Counted from the first letter of the stretch, positions 26,681 through 35,614 are shown. The stretch: DNA of 64,000 nt from Xanthobacteraceae bacterium (GCA_019635585.1 JAHBZE010000002.1:186001-250000), one strand, 5' to 3'. Translations and numbers: made by a program. The notes: generated by a model not told the origin, from the sequence alone.

Positions 26681-29600
26681 TCAAAATGCTTCCGACGGCG
26701 CACTTGCCGCCGCTTGTGAAAACTCGGCGCGCAGCTTTTCGAGCGGCGCGCGGCCGTACCGTAAAAACAGGAGCGGTGTCAGAACCGCGTCGAGGATCGT
26801 CGCGCTCACCAGTCCGCCGAAGATCGTCACGGCGACCGGATGCAGGATTTCCTTGCCCGGCGAATCCGCGTCGATCATCAGCGGGATCAGTGCGACGCCA
26901 GCGGACAAAGCAGTCATCAATACGGGCGTAAGGCGCTCAAGCGTCCCGCGTATGATCAGCGCTTCGCCGAACGGCATTCCATCGCGCAGCGACAGATTGA
27001 TGTAATGACTCACTTTCAGAATGCCGTTGCGGGTCGCGATCCCGGTGAGCGTCACGAAACCGATCATCGACGCAACCGAAAGCGGCAATCCCGCGATCCA
27101 GAGCGCCGCGACGCTGCCGACCAGCGCAAATGGCATGCTGCCGAGAATAATCAGCGTAAGTGCAACCGAGCGGTAGCGACTGTAAAGCACCGCGAATATC
27201 AGCAGCAGGGAAATCAACGAAAGCCCTGCGATCTTGCGGCTCGCGTTCGCCTGCGCCTCGAAATTTCCCTCGAGCTGCACGAATACGCCCCGCGGCAGCT
27301 TCGTCGCATCGATACGCTCCTGAATCGCGCGGGCGATCGCCGCAGCGTCCGTTCCGTCCGTATTGGCAAACACTGCAATACGTCGGCGGCCGTTTTCGCG
27401 AAGGATTTGGTTCGGCCCGTCGGTCTCGCGAATTTCCGCGATTTGCCGCGCCGGAATCCATCCAGACGGCGTTTGGATAAGATAATCGCCGAGCCCCTGC
27501 GTCGTCCGCATTCGTTCCGGCAAGCGCATCACGACATCGAAGCGGCGTATGCCGTCCACGACCCGTGACACCACGCGTCCGCTCGATAAACGGCTGATTT
27601 GTTCGACGACCGCCGCGGGCTGCACGCCGTAAAGCGCGGACTTCTGATAGTCCACGCGCACTTCGAGTTGCGGAATAAGTACCTGCTTTTCCACCTGTAG
27701 ATCGCGCACGCCCTCGACGCTTGCGATCTTTCCTCGCATCTCTTCGGCGAAACGCCGTAAGACTTCGAGATCGTCGCCGAATATCTTAAGCGCGATTTCG
27801 GCCCGCACGCCGCTCAGCATGTGATCGATACGGTGAGAGATCGGTTGTCCGACGATGACGGAAACCGGCAGCACGGATAGCCGGGAACGAATTTCCGCGG
27901 CTACCGCTGCCTTGTTCGCGTTCGGGCGGAGTTCGACCTCGAGTTCGGTGACGTGAATGCCCTCGGCGTGTTCGTCGAGCTCGGCCCTTCCCGTTCGACG
28001 GCCGACGATTTTTACGTCTGGAATGTCGAGCAGCAGGCGCTCCGCAATCGCACCGACGCGATTGGATTCGACGAGCGAGATACCGGGATTGAACTGCACC
28101 CCGACGGTGAAAGTACCCTCGTTAAACGAAGGCAAGAACACGCGCGGCAGCATATAGAGCCCAAACGCGCCGGCGGCGATCAGTAGCGCAACGGAAGCGA
28201 ACACCGCGCGCTGCCGCGAGATGGCCCGTTGCAGCAATGAAGCATTCCATCGCTTCAACGTCGAAACGGCCCTGCCTTCGCGATCGCCGAGCGATTTCAT
28301 GTTCGGCAACAGGTAATAGGCCAGCACCGGCGTCAGCGTGATGGACACCACCAGACTCGCCAGAATGGAAATGACGTAGGCCTGCCCGAGCGGAACGAAC
28401 AGGCGGCCTTCGATTCCGGACAAGGCAAACAGAGGTACGAATACGAGAACGATAACGAACGTCGCATAGACGATGCCGGAACGCACTTCCTGGCTTGCCG
28501 AAACCACGACCTCATAGACCGATCGCGGATTTCCCGCTGTGCGGTTCTCGCGCAGGCGGCGAAAAATGTTCTCGACATCCACGACCGCATCATCAACCAG
28601 TTCGCCGATCGCAATCGCAATCCCGCCGAGGGTCATCGTGTTGATCGACAAGCCCGCGAAATAGAACACGAGAGCCGTCACAAGTAGCGAGACCGGAATG
28701 GCTGTCAGCGAAATCGCGGTGGTTCGGACGTTGAGAAGAAACAGGAACAGGATTACCGCGACGACGACGATGGCTTCGACCAACACCGTCTGTACGTTGC
28801 CGATCGACGCGCCGATATAGTTGGCCTGACGGAACAGGACTTGATCGAGTTTCGTGCCCTCGGGCATCGCACTCTTCATCGATAAAAGTGCCGCCTCGAT
28901 GTCACGCGTAAGCCGGATCGTATCGACAAAGGGCTGCTTCTCGATCGAGATCATGACGGCGGAACTGCCCATGTAACCGGCGTCGCCGCGCTTCACCCTC
29001 GCGCCGAACCCGACTTCTGCGACCTGGCGCAGATAAACCTGACCGCCCGCATCGTTCGCGACCACGATGCTTCGCAAATCGTCGAGACTCATCGTCCGGC
29101 CCACGCTGCGGATCAGATATTCGCGCGAGTGCTGATCGGTAAAGCCGCCGCCGAGATTCGCGCCGAACGAAACCAGCGCTTTCTCGATCTGCTCGTACGA
29201 AACATTCAAGGCGCGCATCGCGGACGGATTCGGAAGAACCTGGAACTGGCGGACCTCGCCGCCCATTGGGATCACTTGCGCGACCCCCGGCACCGTCAGG
29301 AGGCGCGGCCGGATTGTGAAATCCGCTAGTTCGCGCAATTCCATCGGCGAAATCTTCGGGTTCGTCATCGCGAACATGAAAACCTGTCCCATGATCGAAC
29401 TGATCGGGCCCAGTTGCGGATTTACGTTCGGCGGCAATTGCTCGCGGGAGAGCGCAAGTCGCTCCGATACCTGCTGCCGGCTACGGAAGATCTCCGCACT
29501 CCACTCAAATTCGACATAGATGAACGACAGCCCGACGCTCGATACCGAGCGCACGCGCGTCACGCCGGGAAGACCATTCATCTGGGTTTCGATCGGAAAC

Positions 29601-29797
29601 GTTATGAGCTGCTCGACTTCCTGCGGCGCGTAACCCTCAGCTTCAGTGATGATCGTAACCGTCGGCCGGTTCAGGTCTGGCAGGACATCGACGGGAAGCT
29701 GCGTGATCGCAAAGCCGCCGTAGATCATCAGCGCGAACGACGCGGCAAGCACCAGAACGCGATTGCGCAGCGAGCGGCTGACCAGAAAAGTAAACAT
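26681..29797 (-). CDS. czcA: Heavy-metal efflux RND pump (CzcA family)
   Basis: This is a proton-driven inner-membrane pump that exports divalent or monovalent metal ions from periplasm or cytoplasm through a tripartite channel. The 1038-residue protein has twelve predicted helices with two large periplasmic loops. Helix 4 carries GELVDDAVVDVENIFRRLRE, whose acidic residues define the heavy-metal branch. The start (MFTFLVSRSLRNRVLVL) and ITQLPVDVLPDLNRPTV are family hallmarks. The exact metal cannot be read from sequence with confidence. Its ATG shares one base with the stop of the adaptor gene. No outer-membrane CzcC-type partner is found in the operon. Confidence 0.92.
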   Translation of the reverse strand: MFTFLVSRSLRNRVLVLAASFALMIYGGFAITQLPVDVLPDLNRPTVTIITEAEGYAPQEVEQLITFPIETQMNGLPGVTRVRSVSSVGLSFIYVEFEWSAEIFRSRQQVSERLALSREQLPPNVNPQLGPISSIMGQVFMFAMTNPKISPMELRELADFTIRPRLLTVPGVAQVIPMGGEVRQFQVLPNPSAMRALNVSYEQIEKALVSFGANLGGGFTDQHSREYLIRSVGRTMSLDDLRSIVVANDAGGQVYLRQVAEVGFGARVKRGDAGYMGSSAVMISIEKQPFVDTIRLTRDIEAALLSMKSAMPEGTKLDQVLFRQANYIGASIGNVQTVLVEAIVVVAVILFLFLLNVRTTAISLTAIPVSLLVTALVFYFAGLSINTMTLGGIAIAIGELVDDAVVDVENIFRRLRENRTAGNPRSVYEVVVSASQEVRSGIVYATFVIVLVFVPLFALSGIEGRLFVPLGQAYVISILASLVVSITLTPVLAYYLLPNMKSLGDREGRAVSTLKRWNASLLQRAISRQRAVFASVALLIAAGAFGLYMLPRVFLPSFNEGTFTVGVQFNPGISLVESNRVGAIAERLLLDIPDVKIVGRRTGRAELDEHAEGIHVTELEVELRPNANKAAVAAEIRSRLSVLPVSVIVGQPISHRIDHMLSGVRAEIALKIFGDDLEVLRRFAEEMRGKIASVEGVRDLQVEKQVLIPQLEVRVDYQKSALYGVQPAAVVEQISRLSSGRVVSRVVDGIRRFDVVMRLPERMRTTQGLGDYLIQTPSGWIPARQIAEIRETDGPNQILRENGRRRIAVFANTDGTDAAAIARAIQERIDATKLPRGVFVQLEGNFEAQANASRKIAGLSLISLLLIFAVLYSRYRSVALTLIILGSMPFALVGSVAALWIAGLPLSVASMIGFVTLTGIATRNGILKVSHYINLSLRDGMPFGEALIIRGTLERLTPVLMTALSAGVALIPLMIDADSPGKEILHPVAVTIFGGLVSATILDAVLTPLLFLRYGRAPLEKLRAEFSQAAASAPSEAF

Positions 29798-31428
29798 CAG
29801 CGCACCTGATCGAGAAGTTCGGCGCCACGAACCACGATACGTTTGCCGTCGGTCAAGCCGCCAGTGACGAGCACCCTGCCGGCATCCAGCGGTTCAAACC
29901 TAACTTGCCGAGGCTCAAATCTTTCCGCGGTGACATGCTCGAACACGACATGCTGGCCGCTGGCGTTTCGCACCACGGCCCCGCGCGGCACCGGTATGCC
30001 GCGGCGGTTGTCTGGGACACTCACGAAGACGTTCACGAACTGACCTGCCCACACCTCTTTCGTATCGCCGTCGATGGCGAATTGAATTGCGATCGACTGG
30101 TTTCGTAGCGCGGCGGCACTCCCACGGAACGCGAGTTTCACTAGCTGGCCGTCGTGCGTTCGCGCGGTTGCGCCCTGCACGTTCCGTATCGCGTCAAAGC
30201 TGAGCGCCTCGACCCAAAGCCGCGCAGGATCGACAATCTGAAATACGACAGTGCTGGGCTGGGCAAGTTGACCAGCGATCGTATTGGCCTCCGCGATTAC
30301 ACCACCGACCGGCGCGACAAGCACTTCTGGCTCGCGGCGTATTTTTTCGAGCTGCGCCTTACGGTTGCGCAAGCCCTCCAATTCCGTGCGCGCATCTTCG
30401 AGCTGCGTGCGCGGCACAGCGTTCTTTTCGACGAGACTCTCGAACCGCGCGACACGTCGCTCGACGATTGCAATCTGTTGCAGGAGTTCGCCCTCCTTCT
30501 GTCTCATGTCGGAAACGTCGATGGCTTGAATGGGAGGCTCGACATAGGCGAGCACCTGCCCTTTCTCGACACGGCTACCGAGCGCAGGAAACCCGTTCGG
30601 CGGCGGCAACAGCCGCCCGGCGAGCGTCGACTGCACGTAGCCGCTGGCATTCGCGTCGGGAACGATGCGGCCGGGCAGTTCTATCGTGCGCGTATGCTCG
30701 CCGCTCTCGACGATCGCAGTGCCGATTTCGAGAAGCCGCTGCACCGATTTCGGAAGAAAGATAGTGCCGTCGGCAAGCCGCTGTGGCATGTCCGAGCCCG
30801 CTTGAGCTGCGCGCGGCTCACTTTCGTCATGTCCGTCATGCGCCTGCGCTCGAGGAAATACCGAAAGCAGAATTGCCGCTACGACGGCAATGGAAACGCC
30901 GGCAAATCTCGGGAAGCGTCGCACGGCAAACACGCCCGCGAGGAATGCGACAAGTCCGGCGGCAATCGTGATCAATGCTGCCGACCGGTAGGAAACCCCG
31001 TGCGCCACGAAATTATCAACGCGGGTAGGACCCACAATCGTAACGGCGAACACCTCGCTCCTCTCGGCGTGCGTGACCGTGAAGATCAAATCATAATGAT
31101 CGCGCCCATCGGCCCACTTCGCGGAAATGCGATAAGTGCCGTCCGGATTCAATTCGGCCCGTTCGGTGCCATACGGGGTCAGCACCTCGATCGCCGCATC
31201 CGTTACCGGCTCGTTGCTCGCGGCTTTATCGAGATAGATGACAAGCTTCGCGTCCCGAAGCACTGCGACGAGTTGCATGCCGCCCGACTCCGCTTCGCCG
31301 CGCGGTGCTATCGGAGCCGCCGTGCGTATCGGCAGATCGTGATCGTGCCCTTCGTGCGAATACGCGGGCGAGAACAGAATAAAAATCGTGGCCGCAATAC
31401 CGGCAACAGACGCAAGACATGTGCGCAT
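29797..31428 (-). CDS. czcB: Metal-efflux periplasmic adaptor (CzcB/HlyD) with extra N-terminal domain
   Basis: The adaptor links the RND pump to an outer-membrane channel. It has 543 residues, longer than usual. Residues 1-24 are a signal peptide; HEGHDHD follows, then a small beta domain, and two hydrophobic segments at about 148-172 and 178-200. The second ends AQA-HDGHDE like a signal peptide. From about residue 225 it is a standard CzcB: GRIVPDANASGYVQSTLAGR, lipoyl half-motifs, a coiled coil (about 310-355) and a beta-barrel domain. AAGGG precedes the ATG. Two His-rich stretches suggest metal sensing or scavenging. It overlaps czcA by one base. Confidence 0.9.
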   Translation of the reverse strand: MRTCLASVAGIAATIFILFSPAYSHEGHDHDLPIRTAAPIAPRGEAESGGMQLVAVLRDAKLVIYLDKAASNEPVTDAAIEVLTPYGTERAELNPDGTYRISAKWADGRDHYDLIFTVTHAERSEVFAVTIVGPTRVDNFVAHGVSYRSAALITIAAGLVAFLAGVFAVRRFPRFAGVSIAVVAAILLSVFPRAQAHDGHDESEPRAAQAGSDMPQRLADGTIFLPKSVQRLLEIGTAIVESGEHTRTIELPGRIVPDANASGYVQSTLAGRLLPPPNGFPALGSRVEKGQVLAYVEPPIQAIDVSDMRQKEGELLQQIAIVERRVARFESLVEKNAVPRTQLEDARTELEGLRNRKAQLEKIRREPEVLVAPVGGVIAEANTIAGQLAQPSTVVFQIVDPARLWVEALSFDAIRNVQGATARTHDGQLVKLAFRGSAAALRNQSIAIQFAIDGDTKEVWAGQFVNVFVSVPDNRRGIPVPRGAVVRNASGQHVVFEHVTAERFEPRQVRFEPLDAGRVLVTGGLTDGKRIVVRGAELLDQVR

Positions 31429-31489
31429 TGGAGAACCCTTCGCAACTTGAATCGAAAGCGCGCGCCGCCATGACGAGGCGCGTTAGCGA

Positions 31490-31897
31490 TCAGACGAAGG
31501 ATTTCGGAGGCCGGCTGAGATCGAATACTGCTTGCCGCAGCCGCTGCGCCGCGACGGGAACGACCCTGATAACGTCGGCTTGATCTTCGCGGAATACCGA
31601 CCCCGGAGTCGTGATCGCGGCCGACGCACTCATCGGGCATGCACAGCAGAACCCACAGTCCGACCCGCCCTGCCCGTGCGGGCATGGCGCCGGCTGCGCA
31701 TCGAACGACGAAACGAATTCGCCTGGCAGTTTTGCTGCCTCGGCTTTCGCGACGATATGCGGCTGGGCGGCAGCGGTACTATGTGCGGAATGTGCGGAAA
31801 CGGATGAATGCGCGAGAGCGCTATCGGCAACCCCAAACAGGAGCGCCGAAAGGGCGAACGCGATCAGCCACGCAACCTTCCGCATGCGAGATTTCAT
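31490..31897 (-). CDS. Small Cys/His-rich exported protein
   Basis: This 135-residue protein has a signal peptide (MRKVAWLIAFALSALL region, cleavage near ALA), a His/Ser/Ala-rich linker (HSSVSAHSAHSTAAAQPH) and a cysteine cluster CPHGQGGSDCGFCCACPMS. It is the first gene of the metal-efflux operon, 61 bases before the adaptor, so a periplasmic or membrane-surface metal-binding role is likely but inferred. I chose the ATG at 31897; an ATG four codons later is also possible, and neither has a strong ribosome site. The last 40 residues are hydrophilic and unremarkable. Confidence 0.65.
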   Translation of the reverse strand: MKSRMRKVAWLIAFALSALLFGVADSALAHSSVSAHSAHSTAAAQPHIVAKAEAAKLPGEFVSSFDAQPAPCPHGQGGSDCGFCCACPMSASAAITTPGSVFREDQADVIRVVPVAAQRLRQAVFDLSRPPKSFV

Positions 31898-32199
31898 ACA
31901 GGAAATTCTTTGCAGTGTCATATGTGGCATGCCGCACACGCCACATTATGCTGAACGCCGGCGGCTCTGGACCGCTGGAAGTGATGGCGCAGATTGTTTA
32001 TCGCAGTCTGCCAAAGTCCGAAGCCATTGAATCTAGCTGATTATCCATTGCGCTCGTATCCAGCTTGGCTTTTGGTCTGCCCGCGGAACAGCAGATCAAG
32101 GTCGGCCAAACCAACCGCCGGATTCATTGGGAGGGAATGTGGGGAGATCGATCTGCGCGAGGCAGAAGGCCCCGTAAATTGAAGTTTTTTTGACTTGGC
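31898..32199. promoter_or_regulatory. Upstream region of metal operon with an inverted repeat
   Basis: No gene is evident here. At 31922-31946 ATGTGGC and GCCACAT form a perfect 7-bp inverted repeat with an 11-base centre, 25 bases before the first codon of the Cys/His-rich protein. This has the size of an operator for a dimeric metal regulator (MerR or ArsR type). Nothing else stands out up to the tRNA gene. Confidence 0.4.
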
Positions 32200-32292
32200 T
32201 GGCGGAGACGGAGGGATTCGAACCCTCGATACGCCTTGAGAGCGTATAACGGTTTAGCAAACCGCCGCCTTCAGCCACTCGGCCACGTCTCC
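32200..32292 (-). tRNA. tRNA-Ser(GCT)
   Basis: The minus strand folds as a class II tRNA. The acceptor arms GGAGACG and CGTCTCC pair perfectly, with discriminator G and an encoded CCA. The D arm contains TGGCCGAGTGGCTGAAGG, the anticodon loop is TTTGCTAAA with anticodon GCT, there is a long variable arm, and the T arm is GAGGGTTCGAATCCCTC. It decodes AGC/AGT serine codons. Confidence 0.97.
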
Positions 32293-32301
32293 GTAGCGGG
32301 A

Positions 32302-32330
32302 GCTATGCCGGAGGCGGTGTTCCTTTGCAA
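32302..32330 (-). promoter_or_regulatory. Predicted promoter of tRNA-Ser
   Basis: TTGCAA and CATAGC on the minus strand are 17 bases apart, with the -10 box ending 9 bases before the first base of the tRNA. This short distance suits a stable RNA gene with a short leader. Confidence 0.45.
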
Positions 32331-32353
32331 GACGGCCCATTCCCGCCCGATTT

Positions 32354-32461
32354 CGCGCGAATCGCGTGCGATCATTCGCGCGCGGAAAGTTCCGAACGAA
32401 GCGCGCACACGGACGTTGTCTCCGCAAGAAAGGAATCGGCAGCCCGTCGCGGGCTTTTTTG
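32354..32461 (+). ncRNA. Candidate structured leader or small RNA ending in a terminator
   Basis: A 9-bp hairpin (CGCGCGAAT/ATTCGCGCG, 32354-32382), two small 4-bp hairpins (32383-32394 and 32410-32424), and a terminator AGCCCG-TCG-CGGGCT followed by six T (32441-32461) stand in series on the plus strand. No gene ends just before this terminator on the plus strand. It lies 55 bases before the amidotransferase ATG. It may be an attenuator of that gene or the 3' end of an independent small RNA. I found no convincing promoter or peptide ORF. Confidence 0.4.
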
Positions 32462-32515
32462 TTGAGCGACACGCTCACGCCCCATTACGCGGCTACAAGT
32501 TCTGCCGATAGCGTT

Positions 32516-34297
32516 ATGTGTGGAATCTGTGGCGAAATACGAAGCCGCGGTGACGCTGCGAGCGCGGCTGTCACCGAGGCCATAGCAGGCAATCTCAAAC
32601 ATCGTGGGCCTGATGCGGGCGGCGTGTATGCGCAGCGCAATGTTGCGCTCGGCCATCGCCGCCTAAGCATTCTCGACTTAAGCCCCGCAGCCGATCAACC
32701 GATGATCGATACCGGACTCGGTCTCGCGATCGCGTTCAACGGCTGCATCTATAATTTCCGCGAGCTGCGCGCCGCGCTCGAAGCGAAAGGCTATCGCTTC
32801 GTCACCGGCGGCGATACCGAAGTCATCCTGAAAAGTTATCACGCTTGGGGACCGCGCTGCGTCGAGCGCTTCAAGGGCATGTTCGCCTTTGCGATCGCGG
32901 AGCGCGAAAGCGGCCGCGTCGTGTTCGCGCGCGACCGCCTCGGCATCAAACCGCTTTATTACGCCGAAAGCGCCGGACGTTTCCGCTTCGCATCCACCCT
33001 GCCCGCGCTGCTAGCAGCGGGCGGCGTCGATACGTCGATCGATCCGGTCGCGCTTCACAACTATCTCAGTTTTCATGGCGCCGTTCCTGCGCCGCGTACC
33101 ATCTTCAACGGCGTGAAGAAACTCGCGCCCGCGACCCTGCTGACGCTCGAACCCGACGGCACCAGGCGCGAGGAAATCTACTGGCGCTGCCCGGTACAGT
33201 CGCGCGACCGTGTGCTCACCGAAAGCGAATGGACGGAATCGGTCCGCGCTTCCCTGCGGACCGCTGTCGAGCGCCGCCGTGTCGCCGATGTGCCTCTCGG
33301 CGTTCTTCTCTCCGGCGGCCTCGACTCTTCCCTGCTCGTCGCACTGCTTGCCGAGAGCGGCCAGCGGGATCTGCAGACCTTCTCAATCGGCTTCGAGAGC
33401 GTGAACGGGCTTGAGGGCAATGAATTTGCCTATTCCGACATCGTCGCGAAGAAATTCGGCACCAGGCATCGCCGCATCCCGATCGCGACGTCGCGCGCCA
33501 TTCCGGCGATGGAAGGCGCGGTCTCGCAGATGTCCGAGCCGCAGGTCAGCCACGACGCCATCGGTTTCTATCTGCTCTCGGAAGAGGTCTCGCAGCACGT
33601 GAAGGTCGTGCAGTGCGGCCAGGGCGCCGACGAAGTTTTCGGCGGCTATCACTGGTATCCGCACATGCTTCGCTCCAACGATCCGGTCAGCGATTACATG
33701 CGCGTTTACTGCGAACATCGCCACGACGAGATTACCGACGCACTCGATCCGTCGCTCGTCGGCGAAGATCACAGCCGCGCGCTTGTGGAGCAACATTTCG
33801 AAACTGCGCAAGGCGAACGCGCGATCGACAAGACGCTCGAGCTCGATCAGCAAATCATGATGATCGACGACCCGGTGAAGCGCGTCGACAACATGACCAT
33901 GGCCTTCGGTCTGGAAGCGCGCACGCCGCTGCTCGACCACGAGCTGGTCGAACTCGCGGCACAGATCCCGGCAGAATTGAAGATCAGGAACGGCGGCAAA
34001 CACATTCTGAAGGAAGCCTCGCGCGGCATCGTCCCGGACGAGATCATCGACCGCAAGAAGGGCTATTTCCCCGTCCCTGCGCTGAAATTCCTGCGCGGAC
34101 CCATGCTCGACTTCGTGCGCGGCGTGTTGAACGAACCGGCGGCCAGAACGCGCGGCATTTTCAAGCGCGAATACATCGACCGGCTTCTGAAAAACCCCGA
34201 GCGTGAACTGACCGGCAAAGGAAACTCAAAGCTCTGGCAGGCGGCGCTGCTCGAATACTGGCTGCAGATTCACACCGGCACGGCGAAAGCCGCGTAA
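32516..34297 (+). CDS. Asparagine synthase-type amidotransferase (NAGGN amidotransferase-like)
   Basis: The 593-residue protein has a class II glutaminase domain beginning MCGICGEIRS (nucleophile Cys2) with RGPDAGGV and GHRRLSILDL, and an AsnB-type synthetase domain with the PP-loop GVLLSGGLDSSL. Segments GRFRFASTLPALLAAGGVDT, DPVKRVDNMTMAFGLEART and DRKKGYFPVPALKFL match what I recall of N-acetylglutaminylglutamine amidotransferase, which amidates an osmoprotectant dipeptide. The partner synthetase (ngg) and M42 peptidase usual in that trio are absent here. General asparagine synthetase remains the alternative. The start is the conserved MCGIC; the upstream frame extension is not real. Confidence 0.85.
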   Translation: MCGICGEIRSRGDAASAAVTEAIAGNLKHRGPDAGGVYAQRNVALGHRRLSILDLSPAADQPMIDTGLGLAIAFNGCIYNFRELRAALEAKGYRFVTGGDTEVILKSYHAWGPRCVERFKGMFAFAIAERESGRVVFARDRLGIKPLYYAESAGRFRFASTLPALLAAGGVDTSIDPVALHNYLSFHGAVPAPRTIFNGVKKLAPATLLTLEPDGTRREEIYWRCPVQSRDRVLTESEWTESVRASLRTAVERRRVADVPLGVLLSGGLDSSLLVALLAESGQRDLQTFSIGFESVNGLEGNEFAYSDIVAKKFGTRHRRIPIATSRAIPAMEGAVSQMSEPQVSHDAIGFYLLSEEVSQHVKVVQCGQGADEVFGGYHWYPHMLRSNDPVSDYMRVYCEHRHDEITDALDPSLVGEDHSRALVEQHFETAQGERAIDKTLELDQQIMMIDDPVKRVDNMTMAFGLEARTPLLDHELVELAAQIPAELKIRNGGKHILKEASRGIVPDEIIDRKKGYFPVPALKFLRGPMLDFVRGVLNEPAARTRGIFKREYIDRLLKNPERELTGKGNSKLWQAALLEYWLQIHTGTAKAA

Positions 34298-34301
34298 AGA
34301 A

Positions 34302-34327
34302 AAACCCCGGCGCAAACGCCGGGGTTT
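34302..34327. terminator. Bidirectional rho-independent terminator
   Basis: An 11-bp perfect stem AAACCCCGGCG/CGCCGGGGTTT with loop CAAA lies between the convergent amidotransferase and outer-membrane protein genes. T-rich tails are present on both strands, TTTCTT on plus and TTTTTCTTT on minus. Confidence 0.88.
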
Positions 34328-34351
34328 CTTGATTTCGTTGAGATCTCGCGC

Positions 34352-35614
34352 TTACCAGCGACCGCCGATGAAATCGAGAATTCCCGCTCGATAATTCAGG
34401 CCGACCCTCACCGTATGTGAGTCCAGCGACGCATCAAATGTAGCGCCTGCGTTCACGTCTCTGATCGTGCCGTAATCAGCATAAAGATACTCGACCTTGG
34501 CGGACCAGCGTTGATTAAACGCATATTCGACGCCCAAGCCGGCTGTCCAGCCGATGTAATATTGATCTCGCAACGCACCCAGTGTGGCCGAGTTGGCATG
34601 CGCCCAAGCAAGACCACCCGTTCCGTAAAATAGAACGTTGTTCATCGCATAACCGAGACGCGCGCGAACCGATCCCAAAGCATCGACATCGACGTTAGTC
34701 GCGCCGATCGTGTTTTTAATCGACCCCCAAGACGAGTCGCCTTCGACGCCGACTACCCAATTTCTGGAAAGCTGCCAGTTGTAGCCGGACTGAATGCCTC
34801 CGAACCCACCCTTTGGATCCAGAAACTCGGGAAGGTTCGTATCAAAGGACCCCCAACCGTATCCGGCGTGAACACCGATGTAGGGGCCGCTCCAGCCCGA
34901 AACGACAATTGGCGCCTTGGTGAAATAGGCAGGCGTCGGCGCCGGTGCCCAGTTCGCGAAGCGATAATTCAAACCAAGGCGGACAGTGCTGATGGTCAAA
35001 TCCGTGTCGACTTGCGGGCCATTGATGGTCGATCTCGTTTTTCCGAGATCGGCAAACAGATATTCGACCTTCGCCGACCAGTTTTGCGACAAGGCATACT
35101 CGACACCTGCGCCGACTGCGTAGCCGACTTGTGGACGCTCAAGATCAAAAGCAACACCGTTGCTCACGCGCGTGTTCGCCCAAGCCAAGCCCCCGGTTGC
35201 GTACAAGAGCCACGGCCCGTTCGCATATCCCAAACGCGACCGCGCCGTTCCAAATGCGTTGATCTCAAGCAGAGGAGTAAAACCGCCATTGACCCCGGTC
35301 GCGTTCAAATCACCGAACGACGCGTCGATTTCGTAACCGACGACCCAGTTGCGCGAAAGGTGATGGTTGTAGCCAAACTGTAAACCGATCACTCCGCCCG
35401 ATGGAGAAACTTCTCCAATGCCGCCGATGATCGTGATGTCATCACGCGACCAAGCGTAGCCGCCGTGCACACCGATATATTGGCCTTCCCATGAGAATGC
35501 CGCAGGCGCCTTCGTATATACCGGCCCCCGAGTGGGCATGTCGGCGGCAATAGCCGCGCCGCTGAACGCGAGCACCGCGATACCCCCCAAAAGAAAACGC
35601 TTCGGCCCGACCAT
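34352..35614 (-). CDS. Tandem double-barrel outer-membrane protein (Omp25/Omp31-like)
   Basis: The 420-residue precursor has a signal peptide (cleavage after AIA at residue 23) followed by two copies of an Omp25-like beta-barrel. Copy 1 (about 38-235) begins WEGQYIGVHGGYAW and ends VRLGLNYRF. Copy 2 (about 250-412) begins WSGPYIGVHAGYGW and ends VRVGLNYRA. Both contain LSRNWVVG, the W-A-N/H segment of TGGLAWA, GAGVEYAL or GLGVEYAF, and WSAKVEYL. Normal family members have a single barrel. A TKAP linker precedes each copy, suggesting internal duplication including the linker. The ATG at 35614 is chosen because it starts the signal peptide. Confidence 0.88.
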   Translation of the reverse strand: MVGPKRFLLGGIAVLAFSGAAIAADMPTRGPVYTKAPAAFSWEGQYIGVHGGYAWSRDDITIIGGIGEVSPSGGVIGLQFGYNHHLSRNWVVGYEIDASFGDLNATGVNGGFTPLLEINAFGTARSRLGYANGPWLLYATGGLAWANTRVSNGVAFDLERPQVGYAVGAGVEYALSQNWSAKVEYLFADLGKTRSTINGPQVDTDLTISTVRLGLNYRFANWAPAPTPAYFTKAPIVVSGWSGPYIGVHAGYGWGSFDTNLPEFLDPKGGFGGIQSGYNWQLSRNWVVGVEGDSSWGSIKNTIGATNVDVDALGSVRARLGYAMNNVLFYGTGGLAWAHANSATLGALRDQYYIGWTAGLGVEYAFNQRWSAKVEYLYADYGTIRDVNAGATFDASLDSHTVRVGLNYRAGILDFIGGRW

